Of a stretch of DNA of 64,000 nt, positions 1 to 6,699 are shown one piece after another. The position numbers were made by a program, and so were the translations under genes. Every line of letters begins with the position of its first letter. Positions within the stretch are counted from its first letter, which is position 1. The notes beneath the pieces were generated by a model. The model was not told where the DNA came from and searched no databases. It saw only the letters and a program-made list of their open reading frames with translations. Source of the DNA: JAPLZH01 sp964450345. GTDB taxonomy: Bacteria; Patescibacteriota; Minisyncoccia; Phycocordibacterales; PALSA-1337. The stretch is from the NCBI GenBank assembly GCA_964450345.1, contig CAYVEL010000002.1:1-64000 (forward strand). Direction: 5' to 3'.

Positions 1-1
1 G

Positions 2-34
2 ATTCACAAAGTAGCCGAAATGTTACAGTGGTAA
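2..34 (+). CDS. Possible C-terminal tail of a gene truncated by the window start
   Basis: Reading the plus strand from base 2 gives ten codons ending in TAA at 32-34 (C-terminus ...VAEMLQW). A clear plus-strand terminator follows at 66-90, so some plus-strand transcript ends here. The segment is too short to identify. It could equally be the 3' part of a non-coding RNA. Very uncertain. Confidence 0.2.
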   Translation: MHKVAEMLQW

Positions 35-65
35 GGCCGGCACTTAGAGTTTCTTCTAAATTTAG

Positions 66-90
66 ACGCCCACTGCGAAAGCTTGGGCGT
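66..90 (+). terminator. Intrinsic terminator of the unit entering from the left edge
   Basis: Arms ACGCCCA (66-72) and TGGGCGT (84-90) pair around a GC-GAAA-GC inner loop and are followed by TTTTAATTTTT on the plus strand. Confidence 0.75.
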
Positions 91-105
91 TTTAATTTTT
101 GAAAA

Positions 106-147
106 AATTAAAATCGCTTACAAATTAATTCGTAAGCGATTTTAATT
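106..147 (-). terminator. Terminator of the small membrane protein gene at 165-476
   Basis: A perfect 16-bp inverted repeat (106-121 with 132-147) with a 10-nt loop. Read on the minus strand it is followed by a T-rich run, and it lies 17 nt past the stop codon of the minus-strand gene. Confidence 0.7.
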
Positions 148-164
148 AGATCATCATCCAAACT

Positions 165-476
165 CTAAGGAGTAGGGACAGCTGACTGAATATCTGTATT
201 TTCAACATTTTGATTTTCGTCTTGTGGTGGAACATTTCTATTACCGTTTAATCCCTGTCCTGATTGACCATCGGCTCTAAAATCCCTACCCTGATAATCT
301 CCTCCTCTACCCTGTCCTTTCATGCGTACTGTAAAATCTCCATCTCTATCTCCGATATAAGGACGTGAAAATCCGAAACCACCGAAAGCTATAGATACTA
401 ATAAAATAACGAATAAAGCGATTGTTGAATAAAACAAAGCAATACTATATTTCTGGGAAAATTCTTTTATTTTCAT
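165..476 (-). CDS. Small single-pass membrane protein, unknown function
   Basis: 103 residues. A hydrophobic helix occupies about residues 13-34. It is followed by a G/R/D/Q-rich low-complexity tail (repeated RGGD/GRD-like pieces) ending in Q/P/N-rich sequence, so the bulk probably lies outside the membrane. No catalytic motif or known family is recognised. There is no Shine-Dalgarno sequence; the upstream region is A/T only, with a GATAAT-like -10 about 20 nt before the start. It is its own unit with its own terminator (106-147). The N-in or N-out topology cannot be decided. Confidence 0.55.
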   Translation of the reverse strand: MKIKEFSQKYSIALFYSTIALFVILLVSIAFGGFGFSRPYIGDRDGDFTVRMKGQGRGGDYQGRDFRADGQSGQGLNGNRNVPPQDENQNVENTDIQSAVPTP

Positions 477-546
477 ATTTTTAATTTTAATTTAATAATT
501 ATCTTCAAACTTAATACAACTGATATCTGAAATATCTTTCATATTA

Positions 547-575
547 TTGACATACTGTATAAATAATGTCATTAT
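547..575 (+). promoter_or_regulatory. Candidate sigma70-type promoter of the DUF218-like gene
   Basis: TTGACA at 547-552, a 17-nt spacer, and CATTAT at 570-575 (4 of 6 matches to TATAAT). The ribosome binding site GGAGGAGG lies at 594-601, just before the start at 606. Confidence 0.5.
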
Positions 576-605
576 CATAAAAAACAAACCACGGAGGAGG
601 TTTAT

Positions 606-1154
606 ATGTCCCTTACCAAAAAAGAAGAAATTATATTAATTTTAGCAAAATCGCCAGTCCCTCTTAAGGGTCGGTTCGGACCACGCCAAATTCAAGATTG
701 GTTTTGCTCTCTATATTTAGGCGTATTACTCTCTAAAGAAAATCCCAATTCCAAAATTCTAATAACCAGCAAGTTTGAAACCCCAGATGGTGGCAAGGAG
801 ATAAATGCCTATGAAGAAACCTTGAAAAAAGATTTCGGAATTACTAATGCAATCCTGCTTCAGGAAGGTTCAGAAACTGTCGGGCAATTGGTTGCGGGTT
901 TAGAATACGCCACAAAAAATGATGCTAGCCTGATGATAGTATCTACCCTGTTACACGCCCCAAGAGTTGTGTATCTTTGTTGGAAAGATAAAATAAAAGC
1001 TGATATAAGTATTTCTTTCTTTGGTCTACCTAGGCCAAAAGAAGCTACCACGGATATCATCCTAACTTTTATCTTCCCTATTATTGATTTACTTGGGAAA
1101 AGAGCTTGGTTTTTAGAGAAACTATCCAACCGGAGAAATTCGGGTAAGCTTTAA
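606..1154 (+). CDS. DUF218/YdcF-like protein
   Basis: 182 residues. The region around residues 85-125 has the layout of the DUF218 (YdcF/SanA-type) fold: an acidic-S/T segment (EGSETVGQ), an amphipathic helix, then a strand and the IVSTLLHAPRV motif, which resembles the family signature LVTS-x-HMPRA. DUF218 members act on envelope or lipid-linked precursors, mostly with unknown substrates. The usual N-terminal membrane anchor is absent, so this copy may be soluble. It has the strongest Shine-Dalgarno sequence in the neighbourhood (GGAGGAGGT, about 5 nt before ATG), unlike most genes here. It is monocistronic, with a promoter and a terminator (1162-1187). The family call is by motif only. Confidence 0.55.
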   Translation: MSLTKKEEIILILAKSPVPLKGRFGPRQIQDWFCSLYLGVLLSKENPNSKILITSKFETPDGGKEINAYEETLKKDFGITNAILLQEGSETVGQLVAGLEYATKNDASLMIVSTLLHAPRVVYLCWKDKIKADISISFFGLPRPKEATTDIILTFIFPIIDLLGKRAWFLEKLSNRRNSGKL

Positions 1155-1161
1155 TTAATTC

Positions 1162-1187
1162 AGGGGCCGCAGTTTTCTGCGGCCCCT
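1162..1187 (+). terminator. Intrinsic terminator after the DUF218-like gene
   Basis: AGGGGCCGCAG / CTGCGGCCCCT, 11-bp perfect stem with a TTTT loop, followed by TTTATTTATT on the plus strand. Confidence 0.9.
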
Positions 1188-1234
1188 TTTATTTATTAAA
1201 ATTAAAGAGTCCTTGTAAAAAACCACTTTCGTAA

Positions 1235-1240
1235 TAGAAT
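1235..1240 (+). promoter_or_regulatory. -10 element placed for a leaderless transcript of the PLD gene
   Basis: TAGAAT ends 7 nt before the ATG at 1248, so the predicted transcription start falls on or next to the start codon. A weak -35 (TTGTAA, 1213-1218) lies 16 nt upstream. No Shine-Dalgarno sequence is present. Confidence 0.4.
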
Positions 1241-1247
1241 AATCAAC

Positions 1248-2333
1248 ATGAACACATTTCCCACTTCGTGGAAAATACATACTGATGTTCCTACAATCTG
1301 GGAGACCCTAATAAAAGCATGTGAGGATGCTAAGTATTCTATTGATATAGAACAATATATTTTTATAGATGACATCATAGGAAATAGATTTTTAGAAGTA
1401 CTATCTCGTAAAGCTAGCGAAGGAGTGAAAGTCCGCCTACTCTGTGACACGGCCGGTAGTTTCCCATTCTATGGTTCTACTATGATATTCGGTCTAGAAA
1501 AAGCAGGAGTCGAGGTAGTATTTTTTAATACATTCGTACCTGTAATATTCCGAAGTCATTTCACATGGTGGTTTTTTAGAGATCATAGAAAATTAGCAAT
1601 AATCGATGGATTAGTTGCCTTTACAGGATCATTTAGTATTTGGGATGTAACTAAAAATTGGCGTGATACCGCAATAGAAATAAAAGGAGAAGTGGTCGAA
1701 GAGATGCAAGAATCTTTTAATGCAATGTGGAATCGTGCCTTTCGTAAACCCGTACCAGAATTTCCTAAAAATTTAAGCATTGGTGAAGAAGGTTTTAATT
1801 TCGTATCCAATACTCCTCGCCCACATCAGAGAGAGCTCTATTATAGAATAGTAGAAGCAATAAGAGGTGCTAAGTCTCATATTTACATAACTGTTCCGTA
1901 TTTTACTCCAGACAGAAGAATTGTTCGTATTTTAAAATTAGCAAAAAAGAGAGGCGTCGATGTTAGAATAATTCTTCCAGAAAAATGTGATAGCACACTA
2001 CTTCAAATAGCAGCAATGAGTCATTTCGATGATTTATTAAAAGCGGGTATTAAAATATATATCTACAAACCAAGTTTTATCCATTCAAAATCAATTATCG
2101 TAGACAGTCATTGGGCAACTGTTGGAAGCTTAAACCTAGACAATATTAGTCTTGTTTATAATTTCGAAGCTAATTTAATATCAACCGACAAAAAGTTCGT
2201 AAATGACATTTCTGAAATATTTATAAAAGATCTAGAAAAATCGGAGGAGATTAAATTATCGTCATGGAAAGAGCGTGATTTTGATAACAAAGTACTAGAG
2301 TGGTTAATAAAATTCATAAGAAAGTTTCTGTAA
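1248..2333 (+). CDS. Cardiolipin synthase-like phospholipase D enzyme
   Basis: 361 residues with two HKD motifs: H113-x-K115-x4-D120 followed by GS-type residues, and H279-x-K281-x4-D286 followed by VGSLN. This is the PLD superfamily arrangement of bacterial cardiolipin synthases, which join two phosphatidylglycerols (or related phospholipids) into cardiolipin at the membrane. The usual N-terminal pair of membrane helices of ClsA is missing, so it is closer to the shorter ClsB-type architecture. W/F-rich segments before the first HKD could touch the membrane. It lies in a single-gene unit. A role in lipid remodelling is inferred; a nuclease-type PLD is less likely given the GSLN/GSFS context. 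Confidence 0.85.
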   Translation: MNTFPTSWKIHTDVPTIWETLIKACEDAKYSIDIEQYIFIDDIIGNRFLEVLSRKASEGVKVRLLCDTAGSFPFYGSTMIFGLEKAGVEVVFFNTFVPVIFRSHFTWWFFRDHRKLAIIDGLVAFTGSFSIWDVTKNWRDTAIEIKGEVVEEMQESFNAMWNRAFRKPVPEFPKNLSIGEEGFNFVSNTPRPHQRELYYRIVEAIRGAKSHIYITVPYFTPDRRIVRILKLAKKRGVDVRIILPEKCDSTLLQIAAMSHFDDLLKAGIKIYIYKPSFIHSKSIIVDSHWATVGSLNLDNISLVYNFEANLISTDKKFVNDISEIFIKDLEKSEEIKLSSWKERDFDNKVLEWLIKFIRKFL

Positions 2334-2366
2334 AAATAGTTTAAAAAAATTAAAGGAAAAATAAAA

Positions 2367-2393
2367 GCGCCCGACTCTCAGAGAGTCGGGCGC
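2367..2393 (-). terminator. Terminator of the orphan gene at 2421-3080
   Basis: Perfect 12-bp stem GCGCCCGACTCT / AGAGTCGGGCGC with a 3-nt loop. The T-run (CTTTTATTTTT) lies on the minus-strand side, so it mainly serves the minus-strand gene, though it could also stop read-through from the PLD gene. Confidence 0.9.
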
Positions 2394-2420
2394 AATAATC
2401 CTATTTAAAGAACAACTAGT

Positions 2421-3080
2421 TTACCCAAAACGAAAAACAATGTTTTTACCATCATCAACCCCACCACGCAAACAACCGTTCCGGTGATTTAATTGCTGAT
2501 GTTTACCATTCTTCCCGCCTTGTAATGAATGTCTTGCTGACGCAGTTTTCATGTCGCAGACAGTTCGAAAATTTCGCAAAGAGCCCCTGACACTAACATT
2601 CTCCAAAAGAGCCCCTAAATCAAAAAGGCACGCCTGAAGCTCGATTTGCCCGGTCTTCTTAAAGTAAGAGACAAACTCTAGCGAGAAGACATTCTCAAAT
2701 CGATTGAAAAAGAGCTTACCGAAAGCAATACGAATTTCTTCATCACTAATCAGATGCTCGTGCTCAACCGGTTCCTTAATCAAGTTGCCAAAATTTTCGA
2801 TCACGAACGCTTCGGACAAATTAAGATGCCCAGCAGTAGTAATGTAGTTAACCTTTAAGCTTTTCTTCATCCGATGGAAAGCAATATGCAACCGACTGGG
2901 GTTGTCAAAAAAGAATCTCATCGTTTGTTCGGAAATGTTTGCGGGAAGGTTCAGAGTAAACACAGTTCTGAACCATTGGAACAATTTATCGTCATTTGGA
3001 CAGGATGTTTTTGGTCTTTTGAACACACCCCTGCCCCGAACAGAACGACCACCGCCTGCCGAATTTTTAATAGATAACAT
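2421..3080 (-). CDS. Orphan protein of unknown function
   Basis: 219 residues, not recognised. No signal peptide or membrane helix is evident. The N-terminus is basic and glycine-rich (AGGGRSVRGRG), the middle is mixed helical, and the C-terminus is rich in G, N, K and H. The start is supported by GAGGG about 6 nt upstream of ATG. The coding sequence is clearly more G+C-rich than the flanking housekeeping genes, and it forms its own unit with a promoter (3183-3210), a leader of about 100 nt and a strong terminator. It is one of several such single-gene islets in this window (also 17.3-18.5, 20.2-21.3 and 29.1-30.5 kb). Possibly acquired. Confidence 0.5.
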   Translation of the reverse strand: MLSIKNSAGGGRSVRGRGVFKRPKTSCPNDDKLFQWFRTVFTLNLPANISEQTMRFFFDNPSRLHIAFHRMKKSLKVNYITTAGHLNLSEAFVIENFGNLIKEPVEHEHLISDEEIRIAFGKLFFNRFENVFSLEFVSYFKKTGQIELQACLFDLGALLENVSVRGSLRNFRTVCDMKTASARHSLQGGKNGKHQQLNHRNGCLRGGVDDGKNIVFRFG

Positions 3081-3182
3081 TTTTGCCCTCTACTTTCGTT
3101 TTTTGTTTTAAGTTTCTGTTTTTGTTTTAATCCACCTACACCAAGTAAAATACCGGTAAAAATAGTTAAAACACCGTTGATT

Positions 3183-3210
3183 ACAATACTACTATAATAA
3201 TATTAGTCAA
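3183..3210 (-). promoter_or_regulatory. Candidate promoter of the orphan gene at 2421-3080
   Basis: On the minus strand TTGACT (3205-3210), a 16-nt spacer, then TATTGT (3183-3188). This predicts an untranslated leader of about 95 nt. Confidence 0.5.
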
Positions 3211-3279
3211 TGGCCATAATACCTATAAATGAGTCGTCGCCGTAAAAACTTCACCAGTAAGGTTATTCTGGTTTAACTC

Positions 3280-3308
3280 TTGAAATAAAACAATCTGTGT
3301 GCTATGAT
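3280..3308 (+). promoter_or_regulatory. Promoter of infC-rpmI-rplT
   Basis: TTGAAA (3280-3285), 17-nt spacer, TATGAT (3303-3308), each 5 of 6 to consensus. The predicted start near 3315 gives a 40-nt leader. A 9-bp inverted repeat (ATTCTGGTT before the -35, AACCAGAAT at 3317-3325) brackets the promoter and could be an operator. Confidence 0.8.
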
Positions 3309-3355
3309 AACAGCCTAACCAGAATCTAATTTAAAGGTAGATTTAGTTTAAAAAA

Positions 3356-3871
3356 TTGAGTAAAGACAACAAAATTAGAATAAATCATCAGATTCGTGCA
3401 TCCGAACTAAGGGTTATTGGGCCCGAAGGTGAGAATTTCGGGGTTATTTCCCTCTCCGAAGCTTTAAGAAGAGCAGGTGAAGCCTCTCTAGATCTTATAG
3501 AAATCTCCCCTACAGCTAATCCCCCGGTTGCAAAAATCATGGATTATGGTAAATTCCAGTACACTGAGAACAAGAAAGAAAAGGCCTCAAAAGCCAAGAG
3601 TAAGACTACAGAAATAAAGAGTATTCAGGTAAAGATTGGTACAGGTGACCACGATTTAGAACTTAAAGCCAAGAAAGCCAGCGAATGGCTCTCTGAAGGA
3701 CATAGAGTTAAAGTTGACCTTTTCGTAAGTGGAAGATCCAAAGGCATGGGCATGGAATTCCTCAAAGAAAGATTGGATAGAATTTTTAAGTTAATCAGCG
3801 TTAATTACAAAATAGCTGATGCACCTAAAAAAGGTCCAAAGGGTCTAACATCAATAATAGAGAAAGCATAA
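3356..3871 (+). CDS. infC: Translation initiation factor IF-3
   Basis: 171 residues, the normal length. The N-domain has INHQIRASELRVIGPEGENFGV and LIEISP...KIMDYGKF (about residues 7-66). A K-rich linker follows, then the C-domain with KIGTGDHDLELKAKKASEWL and FSGRSKGMG-like sequence. IF3 binds the 30S subunit, blocks premature 50S joining and checks the initiator codon. The start is TTG at 3356: the next in-frame ATG lies inside the N-domain, so a non-AUG start is required. This fits the known use of rare start codons for infC autoregulation. The stop overlaps the rpmI start (TAATG). The operon infC-rpmI-rplT is the classical one. Confidence 0.97.
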   Translation: MSKDNKIRINHQIRASELRVIGPEGENFGVISLSEALRRAGEASLDLIEISPTANPPVAKIMDYGKFQYTENKKEKASKAKSKTTEIKSIQVKIGTGDHDLELKAKKASEWLSEGHRVKVDLFVSGRSKGMGMEFLKERLDRIFKLISVNYKIADAPKKGPKGLTSIIEKA

Positions 3872-4059
3872 TGAAAACAAATAAATCATTCACAAAGAGA
3901 TTAAAGTTCACAAAGAATGGCAAGGTTATCGCAAGAAAACCTGGTCAGAACCACTTTAATAACAGAGATAGCGCAAAGGCTGGTATCAATAAGAAAAGAT
4001 CAGCTCCGTTCACTATTTCAGCAAAGACAGCTAGCAGATTTTACGTAAACGCTAGATAA
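3871..4059 (+). CDS. rpmI: Ribosomal protein bL35
   Basis: 62 residues, basic, with the L35 pattern KTNKSFTKRLKFTKNGKV...KPGQNHFNN...KR. It is a 50S subunit component. The ATG overlaps the infC stop by one base, so translation is probably coupled. No separate Shine-Dalgarno sequence. Confidence 0.95.
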   Translation: MKTNKSFTKRLKFTKNGKVIARKPGQNHFNNRDSAKAGINKKRSAPFTISAKTASRFYVNAR

Positions 4060-4086
4060 ATTTTAAATAAATTAATATAGAATAAC

Positions 4087-4431
4087 ATGGCAAGAGTAAA
4101 GAAAGGATTAAATGCTTTAAAGACAAGAAGAAATATACTTAGACAGGCTAAGGGTTTCAGATTTGGAAGAAGCAACAAAGAAAGAATGGCACATGATGCA
4201 TTAATGCATGCCGGTGCTTATGCTTTCGCTCACAGAAGAGATAAGAAGGGTGATATGAGAAGATTATGGAACGTTAAGATCAATGCTGGTCTTCGTCCAT
4301 TAGGAAAGACTTACAGTAAATTCATCGGTGCTCTAAAGAAACAGAACATCGAAATCGACAGAAAGATTATGGCAGACCTAGCAGAAAACAATCCAGAATC
4401 ATTCACACGTTTCGTCTCACAAGTTAAATAA
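4087..4431 (+). CDS. rplT: Ribosomal protein bL20
   Basis: 114 residues, full length for L20: a basic N-terminal helix (ARVKKGLNALKTRRNILRQAKGF) and the globular C-domain with WNVKINAGLRPLGKTYSKFI. It is an early 50S assembly protein binding 23S rRNA, and in other bacteria represses its own operon. It lies 27 nt after rpmI. The gene is followed by the long shared-apex hairpin at 4454-4519. Confidence 0.97.
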   Translation: MARVKKGLNALKTRRNILRQAKGFRFGRSNKERMAHDALMHAGAYAFAHRRDKKGDMRRLWNVKINAGLRPLGKTYSKFIGALKKQNIEIDRKIMADLAENNPESFTRFVSQVK

Positions 4432-4453
4432 ATTAAACAGGAGTAGAATAGGA

Positions 4454-4519
4454 TAGAATAATAAAACCGCCTTTTTAGAGACTTACAATCGTCTCAAAAA
4501 AGGCGGTTTTATTATTCTA
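4454..4519. terminator. Long bidirectional hairpin terminator with the TTACAATC apex (copy A)
   Basis: A 29-bp stem with a single mismatch (4454-4482 with 4491-4519) closed by the 8-nt loop TTACAATC (4483-4490). The top of the stem is GAGAC/GTCTC. It lies between convergent rplT (+) and the beta-CASP gene (-), whose stop codon it contains. Both arms end in runs giving U-rich 3' ends in either direction. The same apex recurs at 12996-13060, 13089-13152 and 47159-47224. Confidence 0.85.
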
Positions 4520-5879
4520 GATTATATTCTACTCCCCATTCTGGGTACTTCGCCTTACCACTTCCTAAACTATCATTTATTCTTTGAGTTAAGAATAGAG
4601 ATGCCTTAGGCTCACCCATCACCACGAAAGCACATTTTAAAGCAGACGAGCTCTTCTCTACGAAATCCAAAAGATGATCAGAGTCTTTATGAGCTGAATA
4701 GCCAGGAATATTCTCTATCTTAGCTCTAATAGGAACTTCACGTCCGCTAATAGTTATTTTTTTATGTCCCTCCAAAATATTTCTACCAGTAGAGCCAAGT
4801 GACTGATAACCTACGAAAAGAATAGTATTCTTAGGATCCGGCAGAAGTTCCATCTCGTGACGAATAATTCTTCCTCCTACAGACATACCTGAACCTGCGA
4901 TAATAATCTTTGGTGAAGGTTTATTCTCTATACCCTTAGACTCTAAAGTATCGTCTGTATATTGAAGTCTAGGGAAAGCGAATATATCATCTCCACCCTT
5001 AATCTTAATCTGAGTAGCATCATTAAAATCTTCGATGTAATTTCTATAGACTTCAGTAATTTTAATAGCTAAAGGTGAATCTACGAAAACTGGAATAGGT
5101 CTGATATCCCCCCTCTCTACGAAATCATTTATTTCAGAAAGTAATACCTGCGTTCTCTCTAGAGAAAAAGACGGGATAAGTAGAGTTCCCCCACGATTTA
5201 TATTATCCTTAATAACTTCGAGTAATTTCTGACTTCTAAGTTCTTTAGGCTCATGATTACGATCACCATAAACACTTTCCATTACAATATAATTAGTACC
5301 GTCAATGTATTCTGTATCCTTTAGTAGAGTAGATGGTGAATTACCTAAGTCACCGGTAAATGTAATAGTCTTATCACCTACAGTAAACATCATCATAGAA
5401 GAACCTAGGATATGTCCTGAATCTTTTAGATACAGAGAAAAGTCTCCGAAATCAGTTTTAGTATGATAGTGAATAGTATTCCACATTGAGAAAGCCTTAT
5501 TAATGTCATTCTCATCATATAGAATAGGCCTGCCCGTATTCTCTGCTTCCCTTTTTAAGAGTCCTACAGCATCATTTAATATATGAAAAGCTAATTCTTT
5601 TGTTTCAGGATTAGAATAAATCTTTCCATTAAAACCATCTCTAACTAATTTAGGTATTTTACCAACATGATCTAAATGAGCATGAGTAACGAATAAATAA
5701 TCCATTTCACTTGGATTGTATGGAAAAGGACTCCAGTTTAGTTTTTCTGAATCTTTATCACCCTGTAATAGACCGCAATCTACAAGCGCCTTTATTTCCC
5801 CACCGCTACTCTTAGGAATTTTAAGAAGGAAGTTCGCACCCGTAACCTTACCGACACCACCGTAAAAAGTGACTTTCAT
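4512..5879 (-). CDS. Beta-CASP metallo-beta-lactamase RNA nuclease
   Basis: 455 residues. The metallo-beta-lactamase motif H66-A-H68-L-D70-H71 (HxHxDH) is followed by GHILGSS (motif III-like) and FTGDLG (motif IV). The beta-CASP region carries DSPLAIKITEVY and a C-terminal PGYSAHKD (motif C). This is the CPSF73/RNase J-type architecture used for RNA 3' processing or 5'-3' decay with two zinc ions. The length and PGYSAHKD motif fit the bacterial YSH1-like group rather than RNase J. No KH domain is present. There is no Shine-Dalgarno sequence. The 3' end overlaps the hairpin at 4454-4519. Confidence 0.9.
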   Translation of the reverse strand: MKVTFYGGVGKVTGANFLLKIPKSSGGEIKALVDCGLLQGDKDSEKLNWSPFPYNPSEMDYLFVTHAHLDHVGKIPKLVRDGFNGKIYSNPETKELAFHILNDAVGLLKREAENTGRPILYDENDINKAFSMWNTIHYHTKTDFGDFSLYLKDSGHILGSSMMMFTVGDKTITFTGDLGNSPSTLLKDTEYIDGTNYIVMESVYGDRNHEPKELRSQKLLEVIKDNINRGGTLLIPSFSLERTQVLLSEINDFVERGDIRPIPVFVDSPLAIKITEVYRNYIEDFNDATQIKIKGGDDIFAFPRLQYTDDTLESKGIENKPSPKIIIAGSGMSVGGRIIRHEMELLPDPKNTILFVGYQSLGSTGRNILEGHKKITISGREVPIRAKIENIPGYSAHKDSDHLLDFVEKSSSALKCAFVVMGEPKASLFLTQRINDSLGSGKAKYPEWGVEYNLE

Positions 5880-5912
5880 TTTATACTAAAAATTACCTAA
5901 CAAATTAGTAAA

Positions 5913-6332
5913 TTACTTAACTAAATCTTTATGTTTAAAACCAGGAGCTTTAAACAGAACAAGAGCAATACCAGCAACAATCGAACCTATTAAATCCATA
6001 CAAATATCATGAACCGTGTCTATCGTATATGAAGAAAAACCAGAATAAGATATATCGAAAGCAAATTCAAAATATTCCCAAAGTAAACCAACAATCATAG
6101 TAAGAAAAATCATCAATCCAAGCATTACAGCTGGAGGTAATTTATGACCCTTCTTCTGGAATCCCATATAAAACCACCAAGTAGTATAACCAACAACAAA
6201 ACCAGCTAAAAAGTGAAGCAATGTATCTGTATATCTATAATAAAAATACCATTGATTTTGAATTGCCATAAAGTGCATTACAGCAATAAAACAAAGAACT
6301 AAGAAACCTGGGAAAAAGCTTTTTAAACTCAT
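5913..6332 (-). CDS. Four-helix membrane protein, DUF2238/VanZ-like layout
   Basis: About 139 residues from the ATG at 6332, with four hydrophobic segments. The residues LLHFLAGFVVGY, WEYFEFAFD and DTVHDICMDLIGSIVAG resemble the conserved acidic/His positions of the DUF2238 (YjdF-type) inner-membrane family. Function unknown. A longer reading from 6365 is possible but would include the TATAAT at 6339-6344, whose predicted start falls on the ATG at 6332, so the shorter, leaderless start is preferred. It sits 33 nt upstream of the beta-CASP gene on the same strand and may be co-transcribed with it. Confidence 0.6.
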   Translation of the reverse strand: MSLKSFFPGFLVLCFIAVMHFMAIQNQWYFYYRYTDTLLHFLAGFVVGYTTWWFYMGFQKKGHKLPPAVMLGLMIFLTMIVGLLWEYFEFAFDISYSGFSSYTIDTVHDICMDLIGSIVAGIALVLFKAPGFKHKDLVK

Positions 6333-6338
6333 GTATGA

Positions 6339-6344
6339 ATTATA
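6339..6344 (-). promoter_or_regulatory. -10 element for a leaderless membrane-protein transcript
   Basis: TATAAT on the minus strand, exactly 6 nt before the ATG at 6332. This places transcription start at the start codon. Confidence 0.5.
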
Positions 6345-6389
6345 CCAAAATAAAAGATAAGACAAAACTAAAACACTCTAACAATGAAC

Positions 6390-6566
6390 AAAAAAGAGAA
6401 AACCGCTCACAAGTGAGCGGTTTTCTATACGGATAGCAATATACAAGACCTAGTAATACTAGGTGGGTTATCTCAAGATCAAGTCCACGGACCGATCTAA
6501 TTCGAACGATTAAACGTTCTTCGACATCCCGTTTTAAAATTTATAGGGTTTGTATATTACTACCCT
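6390..6566 (-). ncRNA. Unassigned structured RNA, about 177 nt
   Basis: A 16-bp closing stem joins 6550-6565 to 6431-6446. Its two non-Watson-Crick positions are G-U wobbles only when read on the minus strand (they are A/C mismatches on the plus strand), which marks the minus strand as the RNA. Inside are three clear hairpins: GAACG/CGUUC, AGAUC-GGUC/GACU-GAUCU and ACCUAGU/ACUAGGU. A TATAAT box (6573-6578) puts the 5' end exactly at the stem, and a terminator (6397-6426) with a U-run follows. There is no open reading frame. It could be a 6S-like RNA by size and closed ends, but the multibranched interior does not obviously match 6S, tmRNA, SRP RNA or RNase P. It accounts for most of the gene-free stretch 6333-6699. 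Confidence 0.65.
6397..6426 (-). terminator. Terminator of the structured RNA
   Basis: Perfect 14-bp stem AGAAAACCGCTCAC / GTGAGCGGTTTTCT with a 2-nt spacer. Read on the minus strand it is followed by CTTTTTT. Confidence 0.85.
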
Positions 6567-6572
6567 ATTAAA

Positions 6573-6578
6573 ATTATA
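6573..6578 (-). promoter_or_regulatory. -10 box of the structured RNA promoter
   Basis: TATAAT on the minus strand, 7 nt upstream of the first G of the closing stem. The -35 is poor. A separate palindrome, TTACAT-TAT-ATGTAA (6606-6620), lies just upstream and might bind a regulator. Confidence 0.55.
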
Positions 6579-6699
6579 CTCCTGAACTAACTTTATCGTC
6601 TAGATTTACATTATATGTAATGTCTTCTGAAATATATTATATTAATCAAACACATAAAAATGATAATGTAAAAATGTTATAATCTATTAAATACAAAAA

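Noticed and set aside
6503..6518. GAACG-N6-CGTTC inverted repeat as a second LexA box
   Set aside because: Spacing between GAAC and GTTC is 8, not 4, and it is an internal hairpin of the structured RNA.
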